From Bedellia somnulentella (lineage: Eukaryota > Arthropoda > Insecta > Lepidoptera > Bedelliidae): a stretch of 64,000 nt of DNA. How positions within the stretch are numbered: position 1 is the first letter of the stretch; each line of letters starts with the position of its first letter. A model generated the notes under the pieces. The model had not been told where the DNA came from. It made no database searches and worked only from the letters and a program-made list of their open reading frames with translations. Both the position numbers and the translations under genes were made by a program. This document shows, in pieces, positions 35,165 to 45,999 of this stretch. Location of the stretch: NCBI GenBank assembly GCA_963576735.1, contig OY755174.1, positions 7,192,001-7,256,000 on the forward strand, read 5' to 3'.

Positions 35165-36021
35165 ACTGTAATTGTATTTTGAATTCAGTTGATAAGAACT
35201 TGCGGCTGTAGGATAGGAATGAATTGTGGAAATAAAACTAAAACATTTCCATTCCTAACATTATACGCTTTAATAAAGCAAATCTATCAAGCGCTTGGTC
35301 AATCCTTACTGACTTATTGTATAAAATCTTGGGGAGGTGCTGGCATAACCACTATGTTAAAACTGGAACGAGCTCAAAGAGCGCTACTTAAAGTAGCTAC
35401 TGCGCGCCCTTTCTATTTCCCTACTACCGAACTATATAAACAATGCAAAGTGCTAACTGTGCGCCAGCTCTTTATTCTATTCACTGTTCTAAAACAGCAT
35501 GCTAGCTTATACTTTAACCCTGATACACTAAACAGGAGGCGAAAGGATATAGTATGTTTGAATACCTATAGTGCAAAATTTTCCATTACAAATAGATTCT
35601 TTATATTTTCAGGACCATACTTTTATAATAAAATTAATAGATTACTAGTATTATATAACTTAAACAACTTTGAATGCAAGAAAAAACTTCAATCGTGGCT
35701 ATTAAATCTTACATACACGGAATCAGAGGAATTGCTTAATATAATAAGTTAATATGAGATGTTTTTATTTATTTTTATCATAATAATACAATTAGTTAGA
35801 TACAATCGATTCTGATAATAATTTATACACTACTTACCAATACCATTATATGAAAACTGATAGTTTAAGCCTTTTTTGTTTATTGTTGCCTGAAATACAG
35901 GTAAATTACCTAGCTCAGGAACAGGAAAATGTTATATTTTGTACTTTAAATAACTAACTAGGTTAAGACGAATATTATGTACTTTTGAAAACTGAATAAA
36001 ATTTTATTATTATTATTATTT
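35165..36021 (+). mobile_element. 5'-truncated LINE (Jockey/CR1-like)
   Basis: The insertion carries the C-terminal part of a LINE ORF2, then a 3' UTR, then GAATAAAATTTTATTATTATT and further TTA repeats as tail. The 5' part, with endonuclease and RT core, is absent. Confidence 0.6.
35189..35752 (+). pseudogene. C-terminal segment of a LINE reverse transcriptase ORF2
   Basis: 187 codons open to a natural stop. Residues QIYQALGQSLLTYCIKSWGG and LERAQRALLKVA match the region just after the RT domain of Jockey/CR1-type elements ('Y..L..S.L.YGI..WG' and 'Q.R.LR'). The last part (FFIFSGPYFYNKINR, KKKLQSWLLNLT) is also typical of that C-terminus. No RT catalytic motif is included, so it cannot be active. 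The ATG is incidental. Confidence 0.6.
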
Positions 36022-36205
36022 CTTTTAGAAACAAAAATTGGCTTGTCATATTTATAATTTGAACATATTGGAATGAGTTAATTACACCTCCCTCAACTTA
36101 CTCCCATATTACCAAAAAGTAGAGAAGACAACTCCACAATTATCTATTCTTTAGCCCCTTATTTAAGTTAATGTTAATGAATTTTACTACAACATCAATA
36201 AAGAA

Positions 36206-36570
36206 GAATTCCTCAGCCACTTTTGGTAATTGAGAGAGGATAACATTGGTAAACATGGAATTGTTGGTAATGGGTCTGTAGCCATTTTGCAAAACCATAA
36301 ACTAAAACACCCCAAAACCCTTAGTTGCCTTATTCAAAGCGTGGGTGTGGCGTAAAAGCAATAAAGATTAGGCATACAAAAAATTACTATGAACTATGGT
36401 AGTATGAGGTGATGGTAAAAATAAAGGTGGTTGGTGATGGGTCTCCAACCGCATCGCCCAAAAATCCCTTAAAAGCCCCAATACCGTTAGTCGCCTCTTA
36501 CGTACACCCATCGGTAGAAACGTAGTAGTGCTATTCTAAGCCGACACTACACGGCGAAGCCGACACTACC
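36206..36570 (-). mobile_element. Two adjacent minus-strand unit B fragments
   Basis: 36206-36350 holds a diverged middle and 3' part (CCTCAGCCACTTTTGGTAAT, GGTAATGGGTCTG). 36408-36570 holds a well-kept 5' half ending GCCGTGTAGTGTCGGCTTAG on minus. They may be one insertion separated by unrelated DNA or two events. GCCGACACTAC is repeated at 36541 and 36557, a small duplication of the 5' end. Confidence 0.55.
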
Positions 36571-37149
36571 TATCATTTAAATGAAATTTATTAAATAAAC
36601 CAATTTTCCAATTAATTCATTAATCTGTATTTTGGTCTCTTAAACAATCTTTGGATTGAATATTCCATACTTGTATTATTATAGTTATTACACATTTTTT
36701 TTTAATATAATTTATTTACGACCTTCAATCCGCCATACTTCATAACGTAAAAAATATCCTGAACATTCTAATTACATAAATATTACATAAAAAGCGATGT
36801 TATAATTCTTTAGAGAGGCACAAAGTTTCAAAGATCCTGTCTAATCTACAAGAATGTTTACTTAGACGAAGAAAACTAATTAAGTGTTACCCGGTATAAA
36901 AAACAAATTTAACGATAAAATATTATTCGGTGACTTTGATAAATAGCTCCGCTTGTAAATTTTGCAAGTTAATACTTTTGGGCGGTTGGGAGAGATTAGT
37001 GTTCCCAAGTAATTAATTTGCAAAATGTTTTGCTTCGTCCCGTCATACATATTATTTGCATAAGATATATTTTAGAAAACCGTTTCTAATTGGTTTCTTT
37101 TTAATTACTTCACGGCTTAAGCACGAATTTTATTTTATTAATTTATGAA

Positions 37150-37342
37150 TTGCCGTGTAGTGCCGGCTTAGAATGTCACTAGTCACTACGCCTTTTTGTC
37201 TACGGGTGTCGTAAGAGGCGTTTTTTGGATGCGGTTGGAGACCCATCACCAACAATACTTTATTCCTACCATCTTTCCACCTATCAACTTCCAAATGTGG
37301 CTGTGGAGATTCTAGCGCTCTTCTAAAGCTCTGGCTACCCCT
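37150..37342 (+). mobile_element. Unit B copy, 3' end lost
   Basis: Starts GCCGTGTAGTGCCGGCTTAG, has a short internal duplication (CACTAGTCACTA), a deletion after GTAAGAGGCG, and stops after CTCTGGCTACCCC. No TATG tail. Confidence 0.6.
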
Positions 37343-38560
37343 TTTTGTAATTTTATCAAATGACTTCAGTTAAGCTTTTATCCACCTATAGATAACTGCA
37401 ATTGCGAATCGTAAAAGCTTGACTACAAAAAGGCTTCAAAGCAAAATTAAGTGTCAACTTACCGAGCTTGCTCGGAAACCTTAGAAAGTCCCCTCCGTAT
37501 CATCGGATATAACAAAGATCAACCCTGTGATGGGAATTACCATGAGCTGGCGAATAATGCATTTAGCTTTACGACTATATACATGTAGGGGTTGAAGAAG
37601 GTACTATTGTACTATTTTACAGGTTGCATTATTTTAGCCAACGAACATCCTACTGAACATAGTCGTCCACAAAGACCTCCACTACGATCGTTCCTTTGCT
37701 GTTGTCATATATCGGCTACCCACAACCTTCAACAAGTTCTGGATCTACCTTACAAGAAACCCACCCATTAGTATCGCTCAGCAGGGAGCCGCTACTCCAG
37801 AAACTTAGAACCTGGCATATACCTATCTAGAATATGACATATATTCAGTGTACATTGTGCCCAGCTTTTGCAACATCCTCCGACCTAGCCTAGAGAACCC
37901 TATAAATCCTATCATTGTTAATGCTAAGAGTGAGGAAAACTAAATCACAGCTTTATTCCACCAAATTATGTAAATAGCAGGAAGGTGACATTACGGAAGA
38001 CTTCGTGTCACCAGCATATAAGCTTCTGATGACTATCGGACACCTATTTCCGGTACCCATCGTCGCTTCATTAACCCAAATTCGTTTCTTGGTTTTGTTT
38101 TAACGGAGAAAATGCTATTTCAGTTTCATTTTAAAACAAGGCTATTGATTGTTATAGTTTTGCTGATAAATGTTATTAACGATGTTGATGAGCAGCGAGT
38201 GAGCTTGAAGTAAGACAAGGCATACAATGATTCTTACAACTTTTTGAATCGTTTTATCTCAGAGTTTATCTTTTTTATAAAAAAATATGTTCTACAATTC
38301 TGTCTGAGCTAATTAAACCTACCTTTTTAAATGAACTCGCGAAAAATCCATTTTTTACCTTTGACCGCAAATAAAAAAAGCAGGCACGGAACTGATGAGG
38401 AACTTTTTGACTTTATTTATAACTATATTATAAATAACTATGTTTAATTTAATTTCTGCTGTAAATATTTAATTAATTAGTCACGTTTAAGTTTAGTCTT
38501 ATATTTGTTAAGTGTGTACATATATTATATTACTATTTGTTTCAATTGGATTAGTATTCG
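37343..38560. other. Unassigned
   Basis: A moderately GC-balanced stretch (37440-37960) looks like very old decayed coding DNA, but no frame or motif is recognisable. An LTR of the BEL/Pao fragment could lie in 38390-38560; I found no matching second LTR. Confidence 0.3.
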
Positions 38561-38563
38561 TTT

Positions 38564-39232
38564 GTGTTACTATATTTTGAAAAATTTTCAGCTGGATGGG
38601 AATTATTGTACTCACCTCATTCCAGTGCATTGCATGAGGCGGGAGTAAAATCCGCTAAATTCCATATTAAGCGTATTCTAGTTGTGACTCATCTGACGTT
38701 TGAAGAACTGGCTACGATATTCAGTCAGGTAGAAGGTGTTCTTAACAGTAGACCCTTATGTCCCTTATCATCGTCTCCATGATTTCCACCCGTTAACTCC
38801 CGGGCACTTTTTAATATTTAGGCCTTTGACGTCGTTGCCATCTAAGGAGCTAACAAGTACTATACCAACAAGGCTTGATAGATTTCAACGACTAGAGTCT
38901 TACCGTCAACACTTCTGGCACGTTGGCAGTCTGAATATATAGCAGAGCTGCAGCAGAAGCACTAATGGCGTTTTCCAAGGCGACCACTGCAAGTTGGAGA
39001 ACTGGTGATGCTAAAGGAGGAGAACATTCCACCCATGCAGAGGAGACTTGGTCGAGTAACGGATCTCTTCCCAGGGGAGGACGGCGTTGCGCGAGTTGCA
39101 GAAGTATGGACCGCTGCGGGCACCTACCGACGTGGCGTGCGATACCTTTGCCCGTTACTGGACTCTGCAGAGTGCAACCTATTGGAACCAGAAGCTTCCA
39201 AGGCCCCCGAGAATGTTCCAGCGCATCACTAG
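38564..39232 (+). pseudogene. Decayed BEL/Pao-type pol fragment (integrase C-terminal region)
   Basis: Residues characteristic of the end of BEL/Pao polyproteins occur in three overlapping frames: HEAGVKSAKFHIKR, FEELATIFSQVEGVLNSRPL and LTPGHFL in the first part, ESYRQHFW in the second, and LGRVTDLFPGEDGVARVAEV then YRRGVRYLCPL in the last. At least two frameshifts (about 38775 and 38919) and an in-frame TAA (38963-38965) break the reading frame. The gag, protease, RT and integrase catalytic core are missing. It is an inert relic. Confidence 0.7.
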
Positions 39233-39949
39233 TGCTCGGAAATGATTATAAAACGTTTGAGGGTAGTGCGTCGTGCTACCCACTTATTCTATTTGTCACT
39301 TGCTTACGATTACTTGTACTGTTTACATTATTATTCGGCCACGGTGTAATTAAAAGTAAAATTTGATACACGCAATATATCCTGGTGTCAGAAATTTTAA
39401 TAAATCCATACAATCCATATATAGTTCCTGAAAGACTGAACATGGTAAGGACAACAAGTACAAGTAGGTTTTGGTTGTCTAAATTGAATGGACTGCGTAA
39501 GGAGCAAACGTAAGATTTTATAAAACTGAATCAGTTCAATAATTATTGTGGTTATAAATATAATTTAGACTACTTCGAGATTCAATCGTTATCGATATTA
39601 ATTCCTTTAGTTTTTCTTATGGTGTGAGTATGTATTGTATGTGTTTTCCTAGTCTCAGTAGTTAAATTTAAATAGTTTACATTGTTTTAATTACATAAAT
39701 AGTCCAAAAGTAAAATTTATTCGATCGTATGATGTCAACTTTACTATCATGATGGATTTTTTTAGTATTGTGTGTGTTTCTTTTAGTATTCAGAATGCTG
39801 AGAAAATATCATGTAAAACAGGCGTATATTTGAGTTATCGTTAATGACGAAATATTAAAAATTATAATTCTTATTTGCAATAATTTTAAATACACTATGT
39901 TGAAGAAATTTTAATAAGATTACAGAAAAAAAGCGATTAATATGATCGA

Positions 39950-40152
39950 TAGTGTCTATGAATAGCGCTACTCCTTCCCCCCGTTTTTGTTAAATTGACG
40001 ATATTTATCTTTTTGGTGATTGGTTCATGATTCATTCAGAAGCCTATCTCTAACATTTTTCATCTTTTCCCCTTGCAACTTCTAAAGGTGGCTGAGGTAT
40101 TCTTTAATTTGAAGCACGGGTTATTAATTAAAGGAATTGAAGCCTTGAGTAT
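39950..40152 (+). mobile_element. Degenerate unit B copy
   Basis: Recognisable: CTACTCCTTCCCCCCG, GTGATTGGTTCATG, ATCTTTTCCCCTTGCAACTT, AAAGGTGGCTGAGGTATTC and GAAGCCTTGAGTATAC. Strongly diverged. Confidence 0.45.
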
Positions 40153-40308
40153 ACAAATTTAAATAAAAATATCATGTGGGTTAAACTCACATTAAATCCT
40201 TATCCTTAAACATACAAACATACATAATTCACACCATTGAAAATAGGCCAATTGGCACTAAAAGCACCGTGGGTCGGACGTCCATATTTTCACTTCAGTG
40301 AACTTTCG

Positions 40309-40668
40309 ATAGTCCAGTGGGTAGAACACCCGCCCGAAAAACAGAAGGGCGTGAGTTCCAATCCTGGGACGGGCCTACACCAATTTGTCTTTTTTAAAGT
40401 CATATGTGTGGTTAATTTATCATGGTTGCTAACGGTGAGGGAAAATATCGTGAGGAAACCCACATGGCTGAGTTGTACTTAGTCATGTGACAGTGTATTC
40501 GTACAAAACGGCGATAGGCCTGCCCCCTATCACGTGAGTACACTGTCTAAGCAAAACGTGGGTACCTTCTCTGGAAACTAGATGGCGCTTGCCATGTGAG
40601 TTCCGGAGTATTGGTTATTCTGCCAACCCCTTCGGGGATAAACTGCGTGAACGTTTATGTTATGTTTA
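40309..40668 (+). mobile_element. SINE-A, full length, with target duplication
   Basis: TGAACTTTCG lies at 40299-40308 and 40669-40678. Head A box ATAGTCCAGTGGGTAGAAC and B box GAGTTCCAATCC are intact. The tail is GTGAACGTTTATGTTATG. The best-preserved copy in the window. The 81-codon plus frame at 40237-40482 runs through it and is not a gene. Confidence 0.83.
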
Positions 40669-41001
40669 TGAACTTTCGCATTGCAAATATTTCTTTGAAG
40701 ATTGATGTAGCCAATACTGACCGTTATTGACCAGTAATAATAGTGTACCGTAAAGTCAGGTAAAACAAACATTAAATGCTTTGAAATTTTCTAAATACAA
40801 TGGATATAATATGACAATTTCACAGTTTTTCTTACGTTACGTCTATTTAATAAGTTTTAGAATAGGACTCAAGAATTTCCTCCCATTAATTGGCAAGGCT
40901 GTTTCACCCATTTCTTTATGTATATGTTTCTACAAACTGGGGATGAGGAGACTTTATAAGTTCCTATAACTATAGTACCAACACTAAATTATAAAAATCT
41001 C

Positions 41002-41061
41002 TGTGTAGTGCCGGCTTAGACTGTTTCCTAGTTAGACCCCTTTCTACTTTTGTCGTAATAA
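41002..41061 (+). mobile_element. Unit B 5' fragment
   Basis: TGTGTAGTGCCGGCTTAGAC, then CCCCTTTCTAC and GTCGTAATA. Only the first 60 bp remain. Confidence 0.5.
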
Positions 41062-41519
41062 AATTATGAAGTTATACAGCAATATAACATAAAATAAATT
41101 TGTAAAACATAAAATCCTGAAACGATGCATCTAAAGAGCAGTAAGGGTGTGCCAGCCTCCCAGCCCTACGGGATCATTCAGCTTTGCATAACAAACGCGC
41201 TCTAATACCTTTCACTGTACCTTTGTATACTTTGCATGAAGGGTGAATGCTGCTCACTTCAATATCTTTACAGTAATGCTTACATATTTGTCAATTGTTG
41301 CTGTAGTATAAATAGATTTGATGGAATTTAGTTGTAATTATGTGATTAGTTTTCATTAAGGCGACAATTTGTACGATTCTGAAATATTACTCGCTTCCGT
41401 CGATTTCAAATATTCTCACATGCGCTCTTTCATACAACACTTTTTTTTCTGTGTTTTTTAAATCTCTAATTACCTCTAAGTTGAACTATATTTTACTTCA
41501 CGGTTTCTGCAGAGGAATA

Positions 41520-41803
41520 CATTGGCAGAGGTACTTATACGTCTGAACATCACGATGGACAGTATACTCACGTGATATGGGGCAGGCCTATCGCCGTTTT
41601 GTACGAATACACTGTCATATGACTAAGTACAACTCAGCCATGTGGGTTGCCTCATGATGTTTTCCCTCACCGTTAACAACCGTGATAAATTAACCACACA
41701 TTATGTCTTTATAAAAGACAAATTGGTGTAGGCCCGACCCGGTATTTGAATACTAGTCGTTTGCACGATAACCGGTGTTCTACCCATTGAGCTATCACAT
41801 CGC
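41520..41803 (-). mobile_element. SINE-A lacking its 3' tail but with 13-bp target duplication
   Basis: CTGCAGAGGAATA lies at 41507-41519 and 41804-41816. On minus the tRNA head is present (ATAGCTCAATGGGTAGAAC, and a degenerate B box). The body ends near the CTGCCAATG point, so the last 45 bp with the GGCGTGAACG segment and TTATG repeats are absent. An insertion without the tail suggests internal priming. Confidence 0.75.
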
Positions 41804-41991
41804 CTGCAGAGGAATATTCACAGAGGAATATCCTAGGTTGGTTTTAATATAACATACAGAATTTCATGATTGTCCGAAACAGACGACTTCATGCTTTGAA
41901 ATTAAGGATTAATGTTGTTCTCGGCTACTGTCACATTAGTCTAACCATCATCTCCAGGGTACGCTCGAGTCTGGGAGATATATGTAATATA

Positions 41992-42129
41992 CGCCCGATT
42001 TCTGAATTGAGTATTCAAGCTGAGAACGACTTAAGTATCGTTTTGTCTCATTCAGTTGTTAAGATTTCAATGCGACAGAACGATACTTAAGTTGTTCTCA
42101 GCTGGAATACTCAATTCAGAAATCGGGCG
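41992..42129. mobile_element. Palindromic PIF/Harbinger-like MITE, copy 2
   Basis: 138 bp, almost perfectly self-complementary except for a central asymmetric stretch near GTCTCATTCAGTTGTTAAG. Ends CGCCCGATTTCTGAATTGAG and its inverse. ATA flanks both sides (41989-41991 and 42130-42132). Opposite orientation to copies 1 and 3, judged by the CCAGCTG versus CAAGCTG arm difference. Confidence 0.82.
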
Positions 42130-42719
42130 ATAGTAAGCTGTTATATGTGACATTTCTGATTAAACTTTCTATGGTATATAAGTTAGTAACGAATACGACT
42201 TTATTGAACAAAATTGATTGACTTGCTTAATCGACAATGATATTATCCTGTCAGAGTGCTTCTGTGAAGTCCTTTGCTAGAGAACCTTCATAGTAGGTTT
42301 TGACTATACAATTTTTGTAAGACCTCAGATGTCAAATTATTATTGAAGACTCATTTGAGATCTTTAAAGCTCCGCTTCTTCCATCTATTATATTCCTCAT
42401 TTTTTTTGCTAATCGTAAAATGAAAAATAGCAAGATGATGACGCAAAAAAAACATAATAAGCACATTATCGCTCTCGAGTGACAGGTTACAGCAAACTGA
42501 GTGAGGGTTAATGCATAAATTGTGTTCATCATAAGATCCCTAAATTAATTGTATTTTTAATGTCATTGGTTGTGGAATGCTTCTTTTTCCTTTTTTCAAT
42601 CAGAATGATAATCCCTGTACATGTGCGAATTGAAATCTTATGAAGATGTTTGTTTGATAATCTTGAATGACGTATGGTGACGTACACAAACGATCATAAT
42701 AATAATTAATATGTAGGTA

Positions 42720-42979
42720 CATACATATACATACATACATACATACATATACTCACGGCTATAAATCCCTTAACGGGGTAGCCAGAGCTTTGGAATAAGA
42801 AATTCTTCAGCCACTTTTGTAGTGTCGGCTAGAATAACACTAACCCATTTCTACCCGTGGGTGATTGTAAGAGGCGACTAAGGGTATAGGGGCTTTTTAA
42901 GTGATTTTTGGGCGATGTGGTTGGAGACCCGTCACCAAAAACATTTATTTTTACCATCTTTTCCCCAATCAACTTCCGA
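42720..42979 (-). mobile_element. Unit B copy with 5' inversion (twin priming) and 12-bp target duplication
   Basis: AATATGTAGGTA lies at 42708-42719 and 42980-42991. The 3' part (42720-42820, minus) runs from the (TATG)n tail back to CAAAAGTGGCTG. The 5' part (42820-42979) lies in the opposite orientation, from TAGTGTCGGC to CAATCAACTTCCG. In intact copies AACTTCC and AAAAGTGGCTG are adjacent, so the inversion point is clean, with no loss. Two fragments inside one target duplication mean a single insertion event. Confidence 0.82.
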
Positions 42980-43145
42980 AATATGTAGGTATGGACACAT
43001 TATAGACAGATCAAGTTAACCCCAAACTACGTAAGATTGTACTATGGGATATTGACTCAACGATATATTTAATATTATATAATGCGCATATAAATAACAT
43101 CCAAGAATTAGAATTAATCATTTATGCTCATCACATAAATGTTGC

Positions 43146-43214
43146 TCTCAGCGAGGATTGCCGACAAACACCGGATTGAGAAGCTAGTCATCTATCCACT
43201 CGGCCACGGCTGTC
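43146..43214 (-). mobile_element. tRNA-like SINE head fragment
   Basis: On minus GACAGCCGTGGCCGAGTGG has a tRNA A box; TGACTAGCTTCTCAATCCGG follows. The B box is degenerate (GCAATCCTCG). The acceptor stem is not closed, so it is not a working tRNA gene. Confidence 0.45.
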
Positions 43215-43516
43215 GTCACTTATACTTTTAGTTACTATATTTTTCTACTTTCTTTTTTTTACAGCTATCTTTTTAAATTTATGACTAATAGGTAGGTAGG
43301 CTAGACATATTTTTTTCTCCGTTATTATATAGTCTGACAAAAACAAACACAATTTACTATTTTAAATCAATCCACTCTATAATCATCATAATTATACTAA
43401 TCCTTACTAATAGCAAAGTAACAAAATCCGCGCTCCAACACAAAATTTTATATCAATATATGAAAATGCAATTTGCCATAAAACAATATCGGGGTCGAGT
43501 AAGCTATTAAAAAGTG

Positions 43517-43610
43517 CATGATTGATTAAGGCGGGTGTGGCGCGACTGATATCAATACTCGCAGCGGCTAATCAATCATGAGGACTTGTCACGTGATATT
43601 GTGACGTCAC
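43517..43610. promoter_or_regulatory. Cluster of palindromic transcription-factor-like motifs
   Basis: A perfect 12-bp inverted repeat, CATGATTGATTA (43517-43528) and TAATCAATCATG (43569-43580), with homeodomain-like TGATTA/TAATCA cores, flanks a GC-rich 40-bp core (GGCGGGTGTGGCGCG). Ten bases beyond are CACGTG (43590-43595, E box) and GTGACGTCAC (43601-43610, CRE palindrome). No repeat copy exists elsewhere in the window. Candidate cis-regulatory element; function is inference. Confidence 0.4.
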
Positions 43611-45241
43611 TGTTACAAAATCGTCATGATGTTTATCCTGGTCTATTTCTGTATTTTTGCCTTATACTTGAATTGATGGTGAACCACTAGGGCGCTAGCC
43701 CAAATGCGTTTGATAACGTTACACGCCAACCGTTTCCGATTATTCATAATTTTGCACCAAGAACATTGTCGTGAAACATAATACAGCATCAATACGTATA
43801 TTTGTGTTAGAGATATTACTTTTTAGTAGCATAGTGTTATATTATCTGTGCTTCTGTAATGGTAAAACGCTTGTGTCCAAAGAATTACTATCGACTTGAG
43901 CATAAAATATAAATATATCACAAGACTGACTGACTTTGGAATAATCTATGCCGAACTTTTTCTAACAAATCTTTCACTTTTAAATAAATCTTATTTTGAA
44001 AGTACTTCGATACTGCTAAGGTGATGTGTGTATAACTTGGTATACACAACACTGGGGTAGGCAAAAAACACGGCTATCGTCCCAAAAGAGGGTAGCTAAG
44101 TAATTAAAAAACGGAATACCTCAACCACACAAATCACAGAAATACCTCACACTTTCAACATTATTATAGTGCGGAAAATATTGTAAAATTGAGCGTGGTT
44201 AGTTAAGCTACATTTCCCAAAAAAGGGTAGACAAGGAACATTATAACAAAATACTCTTAAAGAATTTTCAACAATAAATGACCGAAAAATTCTGCTGTCT
44301 AAATGAAACCTTCTCAGCACCATTTTCTTCTCAAACCGCCTCATTTGAGAGCATTTTAAATTAATTTCGCGAAATCATAATAACTTAACTCTGCCCTACA
44401 ATCACCCAGAAAGTAAATTCTCATCAAGGAGAACGATATTGCTATTAACAAGATTGAGGATTTCCTACCGAAGTGAAGCGGGCATTCATCAACCATTTTG
44501 ACTGATTAAACAATTTCCATTTCGATTGTTATCTCTGAACGGAGTAAACCGATTAGCCGAGATTTTCGGTCGAAAAATGTTTTATCGAATATACCTGTAC
44601 AGCAAAATAGAAATAAAATATATTGCATATCACTAACTAAACTCAATGTGAAACATTCTCGCCGTATATATTTGAAGAGGTGGCAGACTTGGCCGAGATA
44701 CTAATCCTTCTAAACAACAGTGACTATTATTTGTTCAGAATATACATAGTAATAACCTATTTACAATTTGTAACACCTAAATTGTATTTCTGTTTATTTG
44801 TTCTACATATTTTGTTTTCTTTAATAGGTAAACGCGATATCAGTAGTAAGCCATACTCACCCATTTAATTTGAGAACCAGAATACCGTCATATACTTCAT
44901 GTGTGTTTGTAAAATGAATAAAAATATTATACAATAAAATACTATAATAATTAACATATTTCAATCTATCTAAGAAACTTGAATTGAAGAAATAAAAATA
45001 ATCATTCTTCTTTGAGTAATTAAGAATGTGCGAAAACGTTATTACAATAAATGGCTGTAAAATATGAGATTTCCACGGTGGGGCTGCCTAATGAAAAATT
45101 CCTGAGCTCCAAGTGTGAATTTGTCTCCATTACAGTAACTGTGCTGAAGTGAGAAAATTTTTACTTTACCTTATTGAAACTAGAGTTAGAACTCGTAGTC
45201 ATTTTGAAATCAATGTTTTCAAAACAAGTCTGTTATCTTAT

Positions 45242-45504
45242 CGCACGCCTAGTACTACAGTGACCTATGTCAAAATTGATGAATTGAGTTACAAGTTACA
45301 ATACTACACAGACCTTAAAAAGCATGCTCTACAACATTATGAATACGAGACAATAAAGACCCAAGTGAAATTGAACCTTTTTGTGTTTAGAATAGGGGTG
45401 TTTTCTCATGCCTATGTTGTAGAGCATGCTTTTTAAGGTCTGTGTAGTATTGTAACTCAATTCATCAAAATATTGACATAGGTTACTGTAGTATTAAGCG
45501 TGCG
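45242..45504. mobile_element. Foldback MITE, about 263 bp
   Basis: Arms of roughly 95 bp: left begins CGCACGCCTAGTACTACAG; right, inverted, CGCACGCTTAATACTACAG. They share the inner words TTACAATACTACACAGACC and TTAAAAAGCATGCTCTACAA. The loop is about 70 bp. TTAT occurs on both sides (45238-45241 and 45505-45508) as a possible target duplication. The plus frame at 45149-45436 is a by-product. Confidence 0.65.
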
Positions 45505-45521
45505 TTATATATAAAATACAC

Positions 45522-45745
45522 GTGTCACAGTGTTTGTCACCAAACTCCTCCGAAACGGCTCAACCAATTAAATGAAATTCTGCATGCACATTCAGTAGGT
45601 CTGAGAATAGGTTTATAACTTTTTTATACTCCTAAGTGATAAGGGTTGTACACTCCTGACATTTTATTTTAATTTTATCGACTACATATAAATATATATG
45701 GATGGCAAAACAACGTTTGTCGGTTCAACTAGTTTATAATCTATA
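45522..45745 (+). repeat. Interspersed repeat fragment (GTGTCACAGTGTTTGTC family)
   Basis: Contains GTGTCACAGTGTTTGTC, TCCTCCGAAACGGCTCAACC, GAAATTCTGCATGC and CTAAGTGATAAGGGTTGTAC. A partial copy lies at 11985-12060 (GTCACAGTGTTTGATAAGG). I have seen this type in lepidopteran genomes as a short DNA element; ends are not clear here. Confidence 0.45.
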
Positions 45746-45796
45746 TTTACCCCCAAAGCCTAGTTTTTCGATAGTCTCGTAGTGTCGGGTCGCTAT

Positions 45797-45905
45797 GTCG
45801 TGTCGGCTTAGAATAGCACTAACCCATTTCTTCACGCGTGTGTCGTACTTTTTACGTTACGACATTTCGGGCTTTTTAATGGTTGTTTTAGGTTAATGTG
45901 GTTGC
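45797..45905 (+). mobile_element. Unit B 5' fragment, diverged
   Basis: GTCGTGTCGGCTTAGAATAG, CACTAACCCATTTCTTC, GGGCTTTTTAATGG and TTAATGTGGTTGC follow the order of unit B's first 110 bp. Confidence 0.5.
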
Positions 45906-45999
45906 TTTTCTAAAATCATCTTTCGAAAGAAAGCGAGACTCTTTCTCTCTCTTTATCCTATAGGGTCAACAAATGCATATTAATGAATATTTCATAATT

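Noticed and set aside
38390..38560. Possible LTR of the BEL/Pao fragment
   Set aside because: No matching copy downstream of 39232 and no TG...CA pair with a duplication could be found.
45149..45436. 95-codon plus ORF
   Set aside because: Runs through the left arm and loop of a foldback MITE.
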